Positions 41,201 through 48,592 of a stretch of DNA of 60,789 nt are shown here, piece by piece; positions within the stretch are counted from its first letter, which is position 1, and each line of letters begins with the position of its first letter. This stretch comes from LMUY01 sp964242925. Lineage in GTDB: Bacteria; Pseudomonadota; Alphaproteobacteria; Acetobacterales; Acetobacteraceae. The position numbers were made by a program, and so were the translations under genes. The notes under the pieces are model-generated. The model saw nothing but the letters and a program-made list of their open reading frames with translations, did no database searches and was not told the origin of the DNA. The stretch is from contig CAXTBW010000011.1 in the NCBI GenBank assembly GCA_964242925.1, positions 1-60,789 of the forward strand, given 5' to 3'.

Positions 41201-42917
41201 GGACCTCTCGCGGCTGCCGCTGCCGTTCTTCGACCCGCACGAGAAGGTCCGGCTGAATTTGCCCTTCGTTATGACGGCGAACCCGTCCAACGAATCGTTG
41301 CAGGCGGGCGGCATCGCAGCGTCCTGGTTCGGCCAGCTGGCCGATTTCCGCGGCGCAAGCTTCCCGGTGATGGCCAGCGCGCCGTCGGAGGGCAATGCGG
41401 TCGTGATCGTGACCGGCGGCGACCGGCCGGCCGGGATCGCGCTGCCGCCGCTCAATGGTCCTACGATCGCGATCGTGCCCAACCCGAACGACGCGACGTC
41501 GTCTCTCCTGGTCATCGCCGGGCGCACCGGCGCCGAGGCGGTCGCTGCCGCGGCATCCCTCACGCTCGGCAGCCGCACGCTGTCGGGCGACGCCTCCACC
41601 GTCGTCGCGGCCGAAATCCCCGGCCGGGTCGCCTATGATGCCCCGGCGTGGATCCCGGCCGACCGGCCGGTGAAGTTCGGCGAATTGGTGGACGCGTCCG
41701 AACTCCAGGGCACAGGCTACGTCCCGGGGACCATGCGGGTGCCGTTCCGCACCGCGCCCGACCTGTACACTTGGCGCAACCGGGCTTTTCCGATGGAGTT
41801 GCGCTACCGCGCCCCGCCGGGCCCGATCGAGGATCTCGCGGTGTCGCGCCTGGATATCGGCATCAACGACTTCTACCTCGCCAGCCTGCCGCTGGCGGGC
41901 GAGCCGTCACACGCGGCGTCGTGGTTCTCGCGGCTGTTCAATCTTGGGGCGACCCAGCCGGCGGCCCGCATCGACGTGCCGGCCTACCAGGTGTTCGGCC
42001 AGAACGACCTGCAGTTCTTCTTCGACACGCGGCCGCTGCACCGCGGCGACTGCATGGCGATCCCGCAAGACGTGCGCATGGCGGTCGATCCGGACAGCAC
42101 GTTCGATATCAGCCGCGCCTACCGTTTCACCCAGCTGCCGAACCTGGCGTATTTCGTGAGCGCGGGTTTCCCGTTCACTCGCATGGCGGATCTGTCCGAG
42201 TCCGCCGTAGTGCTGCCGGACCGGCCGTCCACGGTCGAGGTGAACTCGTTTCTCGACCTCATGGGGCAGATCGGCTCGCTGACCGGTTACCCGGTCATTC
42301 GCCTGGCGGTGGTCAGGCCCGACGGTCTGAACAGCGTTGCAGATCGCAACATCATCTTGATGGGAATGGTTGCGAAGCTCGGGCCAGCGGCGGACCTGCT
42401 CAAGAACTCGCCCTACCGGGTGAGTGGCAACCGCCTCTCGGTGGACCTCAACAACAATCTCGACAGCCTCCGGCGATTGTTCGGCGATCGGCAAGGCGGC
42501 GATCGGCAGCGCGCCGCAACCGCGCTCGACGCCGCTGCCGGCGAGAACATGGCGGCCCTGGTCGGCGCCGAAAGTCCGCTGAGCCGCGGGCGCAGCGTCG
42601 TGGCGCTGCTTGGGGGGTCGCCGCAGGCGATCAGGGCGCTGGTGACGACGCTGCGCGATCCCGAACAGACTCCGCTGATCCAAGGCGACCTCGCGCTGTT
42701 CAGCGGCAGTCGCGTGACGGCCTATCGCGTGGGAGGGGAGTATGCCGTCGGCGCATTGCCGTTCTGGTTGTATCCCTCCTGGCTGCTGCGCGACCAGCCT
42801 ATCGGCATCGTTGGCATTATGGTCGTCGGCTGCCTTCTAGTGGCGCTGTTCTACTTCTTCGCGCTCCGTCGCCGCGCCGTCCGGCGCACGCGAACCATTC
42901 CCAGCAGAAATCGCTGA
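38280..42917 (+). CDS. bcsAB: Cellulose synthase, fused catalytic (BcsA) and periplasmic (BcsB) subunits
   Basis: A 1545-residue fusion as in Komagataeibacter. The BcsA part has N-terminal membrane helices, then the GT2 domain with Asp186/187 (LLDDG), DSD at 234-236, FFCGS near 305, TED at 329-331 and QRVRW at 367-371. After more helices comes a PilZ domain (RPRVR at 574-578, DLSQGG at 599-604), so cyclic di-GMP activation is expected. BcsB starts near 720 (RQLVLTIHQLGALGPLTLRG) and ends in a membrane anchor, PIGIVGIMVVGCLLVALFYF, near 1510. It polymerises UDP-glucose into beta-1,4-glucan and guides it through the periplasm. A 192-base gap separates it from the ccp-like gene. Confidence 0.95.
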   Translation: MSETRRMRRAHWQGVPRGGLLSRIVDMIAGVIGAVLLIAVATVQLEPRQQAILAVTAAIVFLIANRFRGRYISVFLVVLSLAVSMRYIFWRLTETLDFDSLPELLLGAGLIIAECYAILVLVLGYIQTLWPLERRPIAMPEDTSLWPTVDVFVPTYNEPISIVRATVLGAIAIDWPPDKLRIHLLDDGRREEFRQFAAECGIGYVTRADNLHAKAGNLNNALAQTDGEFIAVFDSDHIPTRAFLQMTMGWMIAEPRNALVQTPHHFYSPDPFQRNLASGTRVPAEGNMFYGLVQDANDYWNSAFFCGSCAVLRRTALEEIDGFAVETVTEDAHTMLKMHRRGWDSCYLRLPLAAGLATERLISHIGQRVRWARGMIQIFRIDNPMFGPGLTIGQRICYLQAMGHFFFAVPRIVFLTAPLAYLLFGLNIIAASPLAIVSYALPHIFHSVATNSRLQRNNRHSFWSEIYETVLALFLVRVTIATLFAPRRGKFNVTNKGGLLENGYFDLAAVYPNLILAFFLVAGVMRGLVGLVFFQTEQLPFQALLLNSIWGGFSLLTILAALAVGRETRQMRSRPRVRATVPVAIHLPDGRTVSGTTQDLSQGGSYVVAERPVGVTDASLVQFEFIIGGEPVVIPARLLRWEQRFLQVRFQPADIADEAAIVQAVFGRADAWTDWSAYPVDRPLVSLFRVLISIGGLFRRPDRASQRASGSGPAAPSRRQLVGTAAAIALMLVPAAAHSQISAPTGGGFVVRPIPGAAPPPLAIPRPPSLLGMPAASPEPPQRVYVTGAPPSATPASLAAPDPNAPPLPANVSEPALAPRSGPPAFVSAAGAAQTRQLVLTIHQLGALGPLTLRGTSELQGVQFGIRADEVVTAAALNLSGAMSPALIPEFSNVTVTLNEQYVGTIPVNRDQPRFENFELPISPVFFQDNNRLNFRFSGRYTPECNDPLSGLLWSTISDTSTLTLTLERLPPQRDLSRLPLPFFDPHEKVRLNLPFVMTANPSNESLQAGGIAASWFGQLADFRGASFPVMASAPSEGNAVVIVTGGDRPAGIALPPLNGPTIAIVPNPNDATSSLLVIAGRTGAEAVAAAASLTLGSRTLSGDASTVVAAEIPGRVAYDAPAWIPADRPVKFGELVDASELQGTGYVPGTMRVPFRTAPDLYTWRNRAFPMELRYRAPPGPIEDLAVSRLDIGINDFYLASLPLAGEPSHAASWFSRLFNLGATQPAARIDVPAYQVFGQNDLQFFFDTRPLHRGDCMAIPQDVRMAVDPDSTFDISRAYRFTQLPNLAYFVSAGFPFTRMADLSESAVVLPDRPSTVEVNSFLDLMGQIGSLTGYPVIRLAVVRPDGLNSVADRNIILMGMVAKLGPAADLLKNSPYRVSGNRLSVDLNNNLDSLRRLFGDRQGGDRQRAATALDAAAGENMAALVGAESPLSRGRSVVALLGGSPQAIRALVTTLRDPEQTPLIQGDLALFSGSRVTAYRVGGEYAVGALPFWLYPSWLLRDQPIGIVGIMVVGCLLVALFYFFALRRRAVRRTRTIPSRNR

Positions 42918-42927
42918 GGCGCGACAC

Positions 42928-45324
42928 GTGGGTGACCAGCCTCCCTTGGTTCGGACGCTGCTGCTGGCCACCGTCGCTTCGACGGCGATGCAGGCGCCGG
43001 CTGCCCGGGGCCAGCTAAGCCCGTCGCCCTCGGCGCAATCGGGCACGTCGGACGCGATTCGCGTGTTGCTTGACCAGGGGACATACCTGCGCGGCAAGAA
43101 CCAGCCGAGAAAAGCGGACGAGGCGCTGGACCGCGTGTTGTCGCTCGACCCCCGCAACACCGACGCGCTGGCGCTCCGAGCGCAAACCGCAGCGGAGGCC
43201 GGCGACGCGCCGCTGGCGCAGACGATGCTGGGACGGCTCGTGTTGATAAGGCCAGACGACCCGCGCATCGACGGCATTCGGGAGGCCATGCAGATGGACC
43301 CGTCGGATAAGGCGGGGCTGGCGAACGCGCGACGGTTGGCCAGCGACGGCCGTTTCGAGGAGGCCGTGGCCGCGTATCGGCGCTTGTTTCACGGTGACGC
43401 GCCGGTCCCAGGCCTTGCGGCCGAATACTACCGGACCCTGGGCGCCACCCAGGCGAGTTGGACGGCAACCCGCGATGCGCTGTCGGCGCAATTGCGGGCC
43501 GACCCGCAGGACTTGAGGGCGCAAATCGCGTTCGCCGAACTGCTGACCTACCGCGGGGCTACCCGCGAACTGGGCATCGAGCGGTTGCGCCGGCTGGCGG
43601 CGAGTGCGGACGTCGCCAACCAAGTCAACCTGGATCTGCGTCAGGCTGAGTCCGCGCCATCAGCGGCGGAGCGCGCCACGACCGCCGCCGAACCCCGTCC
43701 GCACAGCAGCGCCGGCGAGACCCCGCTGTCCGGTTCGGCCGTCGGCGCCGTTGCAGCGGCCGCGCCGCTCGCCGAACTGGCTGGCGTTCCGTTGTCGATC
43801 GCATCGCTGGCCGTTGCGCAGGAAACGTCGCCGGCCTCCGAACCAACCAATGCCGCGCCGCGCCGGTCTGTCCCGGCCTCGCCAGCGCCACGCCGGCTCG
43901 GCCTTGCTGCGGCGCCGGCCGCCCCGCAACCGGACGAACCGGTCACCCGCGACTACGAGCGTTACGCCCAGTATGTCCCCCAAGCGGATCTGACCGTGCC
44001 GCCCGACGGCGCCTTGACCAGGGCCGCTCCGACGCGAACGCCGCCTCCCGGGCCGGACGACCCTCCAGTGTCGCCATTCATCAACCCGTTTCGGATCGCG
44101 AGCGCGCCGACGCCCGACGAGCCTCGCACGTCGCCATCGCCGATCGACTCGCCGCCGACGCTGCCGGGCGCGTCCGCCGACCCGCTGACCGCCGATATCG
44201 ACCGCAGCATCCAGCAGGTGTCGGCGGACGTGGCGCCGCGGCTCGACGCCTCGCTGGGCTTGCGTGGCCGCTCCGGACAGGCCGGGCTTGGCCAGCTGTT
44301 CGACTTGGAGGCGCCTATCGAGGCGAGCTTCTCGCCAAACGGCTATGGCCGGCTGAAGGTGATCGTGACGCCGGTCGGCCTGTTTTCGGGCACGCCCGGC
44401 GGTTCGCAGAAGCAGTTGTTCGGGACCAACCCGCTCGTGTCCAACGGCGTGTTCGGCAGCGGCGGCTCGCAAACGGCCGGCGGCGCCGCGCTGGATGTCG
44501 CCTACGCGTATGGGCCGCTGTCGGCCGATGCAGGCGTGACCCCGATCGGCTTTCGCGAAACCAATGCCGTCGGCGGCGTGCAATATGCGCCGCGGCTCAC
44601 CAACAACCTGGTGCTGCGGCTGACGGCCGAGCGCCGGGCCGTGACCGACAGCCTGCTCTCGTACGGCGGCCAGCGGGACCCGCGGACGGGCGAGAGCTGG
44701 GGCGGCGTCACCCGCAACCGGCTCTACGCGCAGTTCGAGCAGCAGATCGGGCCGTACAGCATCTATTACGGGGCGGGCGGCGCCGGACTCTTCGGCGACA
44801 AGGTGCAGAGCAACTCCGAGGTGGAGGCGGGCGCCGGCTTCACCGTCCCGGTATGGACTACGCCAACCCAGGAGGTGCGCGCCGGGACGTCGCTGGTTTA
44901 CTTCGGTTACAATCGCAACCTGGGGGTCTACACGATCGGGCAGGGCGGCTACTTCAGCCCGCAGATGTTCATGGCGGCGCTGTTTCCAGTCACGTATCGC
45001 GAACAGGTCAATCCGGATCTGAGCTACCTGGTCGGTGGCACTCTCGGCGTGCAGTCGTTCCGCACAAAGAGCGAAGCCGTTTTCCCGTCAGACCCTGGAC
45101 TGCAGAGTCAGCTGGCGGCGGCGAGCGCAGCGGGTGGCGCAGTCGGCCCCCGGTATGGCGGCAGCCACGAGGTTGGCCCGGCCGGCGGCGCGCGGGCCGA
45201 AGTGGACTACCGGGTGAGCGACCGGCTGCACATCGGCGGCAAGATCGGCTTCGACCGGGCGGGGAACTTCACCGAGGGCGCCGCCCTGGTCTACGCGCGC
45301 TACGTGTTCACCAATCCGAACTGA
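42928..45324 (+). CDS. bcsC: Cellulose export protein BcsC, short form
   Basis: Outer-membrane exporter with periplasmic TPR scaffold. Signal peptide, then only a few TPR units (~35-215, such as AVAAYRRLFHGDAPVPGLAA), a ~200-residue Pro/Ala-rich linker, and the C-terminal BcsC beta-barrel from ~425: LDASLGLRGRSGQAGLGQLF, VDYRVSDRLHIGGKIGFDRA, ending in aromatic-rich VYARYVFTNPN. At 798 residues it is much shorter than the usual 1100-1300; most TPRs are missing here and a separate TPR protein lies at 48593-51253. The GTG start follows bcsAB by 10 bases. Confidence 0.88.
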   Translation: MGDQPPLVRTLLLATVASTAMQAPAARGQLSPSPSAQSGTSDAIRVLLDQGTYLRGKNQPRKADEALDRVLSLDPRNTDALALRAQTAAEAGDAPLAQTMLGRLVLIRPDDPRIDGIREAMQMDPSDKAGLANARRLASDGRFEEAVAAYRRLFHGDAPVPGLAAEYYRTLGATQASWTATRDALSAQLRADPQDLRAQIAFAELLTYRGATRELGIERLRRLAASADVANQVNLDLRQAESAPSAAERATTAAEPRPHSSAGETPLSGSAVGAVAAAAPLAELAGVPLSIASLAVAQETSPASEPTNAAPRRSVPASPAPRRLGLAAAPAAPQPDEPVTRDYERYAQYVPQADLTVPPDGALTRAAPTRTPPPGPDDPPVSPFINPFRIASAPTPDEPRTSPSPIDSPPTLPGASADPLTADIDRSIQQVSADVAPRLDASLGLRGRSGQAGLGQLFDLEAPIEASFSPNGYGRLKVIVTPVGLFSGTPGGSQKQLFGTNPLVSNGVFGSGGSQTAGGAALDVAYAYGPLSADAGVTPIGFRETNAVGGVQYAPRLTNNLVLRLTAERRAVTDSLLSYGGQRDPRTGESWGGVTRNRLYAQFEQQIGPYSIYYGAGGAGLFGDKVQSNSEVEAGAGFTVPVWTTPTQEVRAGTSLVYFGYNRNLGVYTIGQGGYFSPQMFMAALFPVTYREQVNPDLSYLVGGTLGVQSFRTKSEAVFPSDPGLQSQLAAASAAGGAVGPRYGGSHEVGPAGGARAEVDYRVSDRLHIGGKIGFDRAGNFTEGAALVYARYVFTNPN

Positions 45325-45335
45325 GGATTCGCACC

Positions 45336-45797
45336 GTGGATCAATCGACGCTTTCCCGCCCGAGCGCGTGCACCGTCGATTGGCGGGCGTTCCTGCGCGG
45401 CTTCGCCGAGGAGGTCGACACTCTGGCCGGCCCCGGCGAGCGCGACGCCATGCTGCGCGGCATCGGGCGTCGCATGTCGCAGATGCTGCCGCTGCCGCCC
45501 GCGCGCGATCTGCCCACGCTGGAGATGGAGATGAACGACACGCTGGCGGCGCTCGGTTGGGGCGCGGTGCGCCTGCAACTGCTGGAGCCGGAACGGATGC
45601 TGCAGATGACCCATGTGGACCTTCCAAGGATCGGGTCGCTGGGCACGCCGCCCGGCCTCTGGCTCAGCGCGTTGCTCGAGGGCCTCTACGATGGATGGCT
45701 CGCGCAACAGCCGGGCCACGCCAGCGCGCTGTCCACGCGGCGCCATGCCGACTTGGCCGGTCAGGCCGTGGTGATGAGTTACGGGCGGCAGATATGA
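45336..45797 (+). CDS. bcsD: Cellulose synthase subunit BcsD
   Basis: A 153-residue periplasmic protein of the AxCesD type that forms octameric rings and aligns nascent glucan chains. Diagnostic segments are DWRAFLRGFAEEVDTLAGPG, LRGIGRRMSQMLPLPPARDL, MNDTLAALGWGAVRLQLLEP, VDLPRIGSLGTPPGLWLSAL and LEGLYDGWLAQQPG. The GTG start is 11 bases after the bcsC stop. The stop overlaps the start of the next gene (ATGA), tying the acetylation-like genes to this operon. Confidence 0.92.
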   Translation: MDQSTLSRPSACTVDWRAFLRGFAEEVDTLAGPGERDAMLRGIGRRMSQMLPLPPARDLPTLEMEMNDTLAALGWGAVRLQLLEPERMLQMTHVDLPRIGSLGTPPGLWLSALLEGLYDGWLAQQPGHASALSTRRHADLAGQAVVMSYGRQI

Positions 45798-46777
45798 TGC
45801 GGCGTCGCGCCGTGCTGGGCGGCTTGGCCGCCGTCGCCGCCATGGGTGCGACAACGCAGACGCGCGCCGCGATCGTCGACCTGGTCGCGATTGGACGCGA
45901 TGGATGGCTGTTCCCGATCTGGGACGAGGTCCGCGACGTCGACCTGAAACGACTCGGACACGTGGCCGACATCTGCGGAAGCGTAGTCGAGGCGCTCACG
46001 AAGGCGAACATCCAGGTCGCCTTCGCCGTGACGCCGACGAAGTCGCGCGTCTACCAAGCCCTTCTGCCCGACGACTTCAAGTTCGGAGCCGAACCGGAAA
46101 AGCGCTATGGGGCGGCGCTGACCGCGCTCAACCGGATCGCGTTCGCGCCGGACCTGCTTGCGCCGCTTACGGCCCAACGAGACGCGAACAAGGCGGAGCC
46201 GGTGTTCTTCAAAGCCGACACGCACTGGACAGGCAGCGGATCGCAAGCCGCCGCCGCCGAACTGGCGCGCCAGATCCAGGCGCACTACCAGGCGCCGGCC
46301 AGTGCGCAGCCTGGGACGAAGTTGGCGCCGCAATCTGTCCAGACCTGGGAGCGCAACGACCTGGCGAACCTGCTTCCAGCGGCGATGTCGGTCAAGTATT
46401 CGCCTGAGGATTACCGTATCCAGCAACCCGCTGCAGCCGCCGGCGGCGCGGCTCTGCTCGAGGACGATGCCGCAGACGTTTTGCTCGTCGGCCATAGCTT
46501 CATGCAGCCGAGGCTCGGCTTCGCGGCAATGCTGTCCAACAAGATGAACCGTCCGGTCGGACTATTCTGGAAAGTCCACCAGTTCGGCCCATATCAAATA
46601 TTGCTCGGCGGCCTCGCCAGCGAGAGCTTCCGCCGCAAGCGGCCGGCCTTGATCGTCTGGAACTTCCATGAAACGGACATGACGTCGGGCCCCGACCGGC
46701 GCGACGTTTGGGGGCAAAACGCCATGCCGACGTCGGCCTTTCTCAGTCAACTGAAGCAGACGCTCGGTGTCTCTTAG
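45794..46777 (+). CDS. AlgJ/AlgX-like SGNH-type acetyltransferase, paralogue 1
   Basis: A 327-residue exported protein (MMRRRAVLGGLAAVAAMGAT leader). The AlgJ/AlgX/WssI-type catalytic set is complete: Asp142 and His144 in FFKADTHWTGSGSQAAAAEL, and the nucleophile Ser235 in VLLVGHSFMQPRLGF. IGRDGWLF near residue 34 is the conserved lead-in. Such proteins transfer acetyl groups onto alginate or cellulose in the periplasm. It overlaps the bcsD stop by 4 bases, so the natural substrate is cellulose. The membrane acyl carrier protein (AlgI/WssH) is not in this window. Confidence 0.8.
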   Translation: MMRRRAVLGGLAAVAAMGATTQTRAAIVDLVAIGRDGWLFPIWDEVRDVDLKRLGHVADICGSVVEALTKANIQVAFAVTPTKSRVYQALLPDDFKFGAEPEKRYGAALTALNRIAFAPDLLAPLTAQRDANKAEPVFFKADTHWTGSGSQAAAAELARQIQAHYQAPASAQPGTKLAPQSVQTWERNDLANLLPAAMSVKYSPEDYRIQQPAAAAGGAALLEDDAADVLLVGHSFMQPRLGFAAMLSNKMNRPVGLFWKVHQFGPYQILLGGLASESFRRKRPALIVWNFHETDMTSGPDRRDVWGQNAMPTSAFLSQLKQTLGVS

Positions 46778-46825
46778 CATTGCTCGCGCGGCCAGTCCCG
46801 CCGCGTCTTCGCGGACGTCGCAGGC

Positions 46826-47824
46826 ATGACCACCGCTTCGGGAATGACGCGACGCATCGTCCTGGGCGGCGCGGCGGCCGCCGTGCTGACGCCCAGCTTC
46901 AGCCTGCGCGCTGCGACCGTGATCAAGGGAACGGTCATCGGCAAGAATGGCTGGCTCTACCTGGTGTGGGACGACCCTCGCGAAGCCGACGCTCAGCGCA
47001 TGCGCAACGTCACCAACGTCATCACTGCCGCAGTCGGCATCCTGAACGGCGCCAAGGTGGACGTCGTGATCGCGCTTACGCCGGCCAAGGCGCGAGTGTA
47101 TCCAGAGTTCCTGCCCGATGATTTCGGGTTTTCGCCGCAAGCGGAGAAGCGCTACGCCTCGGCGCTGGCCGTGCTCCGCCAATCGGGCGCGCTGGCGCCG
47201 GACCTGGCGACCTTTTTCGCCGCCTTGCGCAAGTCGCAACCGGGCAGCGACATTTTCTTCAAGGGCGACACGCACTGGACCGCGTTCGGCGCCGAAAGCG
47301 CCGCGGCCGAGATCGGCAAGCGCATGGGCGAGTCGCTGCGCCTGCCGCCCAGCGCGCAGTCGGCTCCTAGGCTCGGGCCGGCGGTGACGCAGGCGCACAC
47401 CGCAAACGACCTGATTATGAACCTGCCGCCGCCGGAGCGGGCGCAGCATCCGGACGAGTCGTTCGCAGTGCATCTCCCGCTTGCCGCGCAAGGCCGTTCG
47501 GCGCTCGTCGAGGACGACCATGCGGACGTGGTTGTCATCGGCAACAGCTACATGCAGCCGAAGTACAACTTCGCGCCCGCCCTCGCCAGCCAGCTCGATC
47601 GGCCGGTTTCGCTGTTCTGGAAATTTCACACCGTGGGTCCGTATCGAACGATGCTGAACTACCTCGGCGGCGACGCCTACAAGCGGCAGCGTCCGAAGGC
47701 CATCGTCTGGAACTTCCACGAAGTCGACATGGAACTGCCGATCGACAGCGCCTCCGCCTGGCCGCAGGACGCCATGACGGATGATGTGTTCCTCGGCCAG
47801 GTCCGGTCCGCGGTGAAGTCGTGA
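46826..47824 (+). CDS. AlgJ/AlgX-like SGNH-type acetyltransferase, paralogue 2
   Basis: A 332-residue paralogue of the preceding gene. The leader has MTRRIVLGGAAAAVLTPSFS with a twin Arg. Catalytic residues are Asp148/His150 in FFKGDTHWTAFGAESAAAEI and Ser241 in VVVIGNSYMQPKYNF. The shared FWKFHTVGPYRTMLNYLGGD and AIVWNFHEVDM blocks near the end also match paralogue 1. Two such proteins side by side suggests different acceptors or a transferase/relay pair, as with AlgJ and AlgX. Its stop overlaps the next gene's GTG. Confidence 0.8.
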   Translation: MTTASGMTRRIVLGGAAAAVLTPSFSLRAATVIKGTVIGKNGWLYLVWDDPREADAQRMRNVTNVITAAVGILNGAKVDVVIALTPAKARVYPEFLPDDFGFSPQAEKRYASALAVLRQSGALAPDLATFFAALRKSQPGSDIFFKGDTHWTAFGAESAAAEIGKRMGESLRLPPSAQSAPRLGPAVTQAHTANDLIMNLPPPERAQHPDESFAVHLPLAAQGRSALVEDDHADVVVIGNSYMQPKYNFAPALASQLDRPVSLFWKFHTVGPYRTMLNYLGGDAYKRQRPKAIVWNFHEVDMELPIDSASAWPQDAMTDDVFLGQVRSAVKS

Positions 47825-48507
47825 GCGCGCTGCGGTTGGCCGCCTTCGGCGCGGCGGCAACGCTGGCCACCGCGAGCCAAGCGGTGGCGCAGGGACAAGT
47901 CTACGACCCTTTGCCGCCGCCAGGCTCCGCCTACGTCCGGTTCGTGAACGCGTCCGGCGACGAGGTGACGGTCAGGCCTGACTTCCTGCCCGGTCAAACA
48001 CTGGGGACCGGCGCCGCGCAGCGCGTGACGGCCTACGCGGTGGTCCAGAATGTAAAGGGCAAGCAACTGGCGATGCAGATGCAGGCCCAGGCGCGGACCG
48101 GCAAGCTGACCTTCACGGCAGAGCCGGGCAGCTTCAATACGGTGCTCGTGGAAGCCGCGGGCGCGCAGTCGCTGCAGGCGGTCCAAGTCACGGACAAGAC
48201 CGATTTCAACCAGAGCCGGGCGAGACTGTCCTTCTACAATGCAACACCGGATTGCGCCGCGGCCACCCTGGCGATCGCGTCCGGCGGTGCGGTCGTCTTC
48301 CAGGACGTTGCGCCCGGCACGGCGAAAGCGCGCAGCGTCAATCCCGTGGCCGTCGCAGTGGACGCGGGCTGCGCGCAAGGCGGCCGGGCGCCGCTCGATC
48401 TGGCCGGCCTGGAAGCCGGCGGGATGTATAGCATCTGGCTCCTCCAGGGCGGCGGCGGCGTCACCACGTTGCTGACCCGCGATACGACCGCGAAATGGCA
48501 GCCATGA
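47821..48507 (+). CDS. AlgF-like periplasmic acetylation protein
   Basis: A 228-residue exported protein (leader ending QAVAQ) that starts with GTG overlapping the previous stop. YVRFVNASGDEVTVRPDFLP and the later ARLSFYNATPDCAAATLAIA followed by GAVVFQDVAPGTAKARSVNP show two beta-sandwich repeats like AlgF and WssG, which take part in alginate or cellulose O-acetylation. Its position after two AlgJ/X-like genes supports this. Confidence 0.75.
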   Translation: MSALRLAAFGAAATLATASQAVAQGQVYDPLPPPGSAYVRFVNASGDEVTVRPDFLPGQTLGTGAAQRVTAYAVVQNVKGKQLAMQMQAQARTGKLTFTAEPGSFNTVLVEAAGAQSLQAVQVTDKTDFNQSRARLSFYNATPDCAAATLAIASGGAVVFQDVAPGTAKARSVNPVAVAVDAGCAQGGRAPLDLAGLEAGGMYSIWLLQGGGGVTTLLTRDTTAKWQP

Positions 48508-48592
48508 CGCTGCGACCGGGTTTTCCGCGCAAACGCTCCGACGCGGGCTTGCGTGCCGCCGTCGCTCAAGGTCGGGCGCGAGGGCTGGTCCG

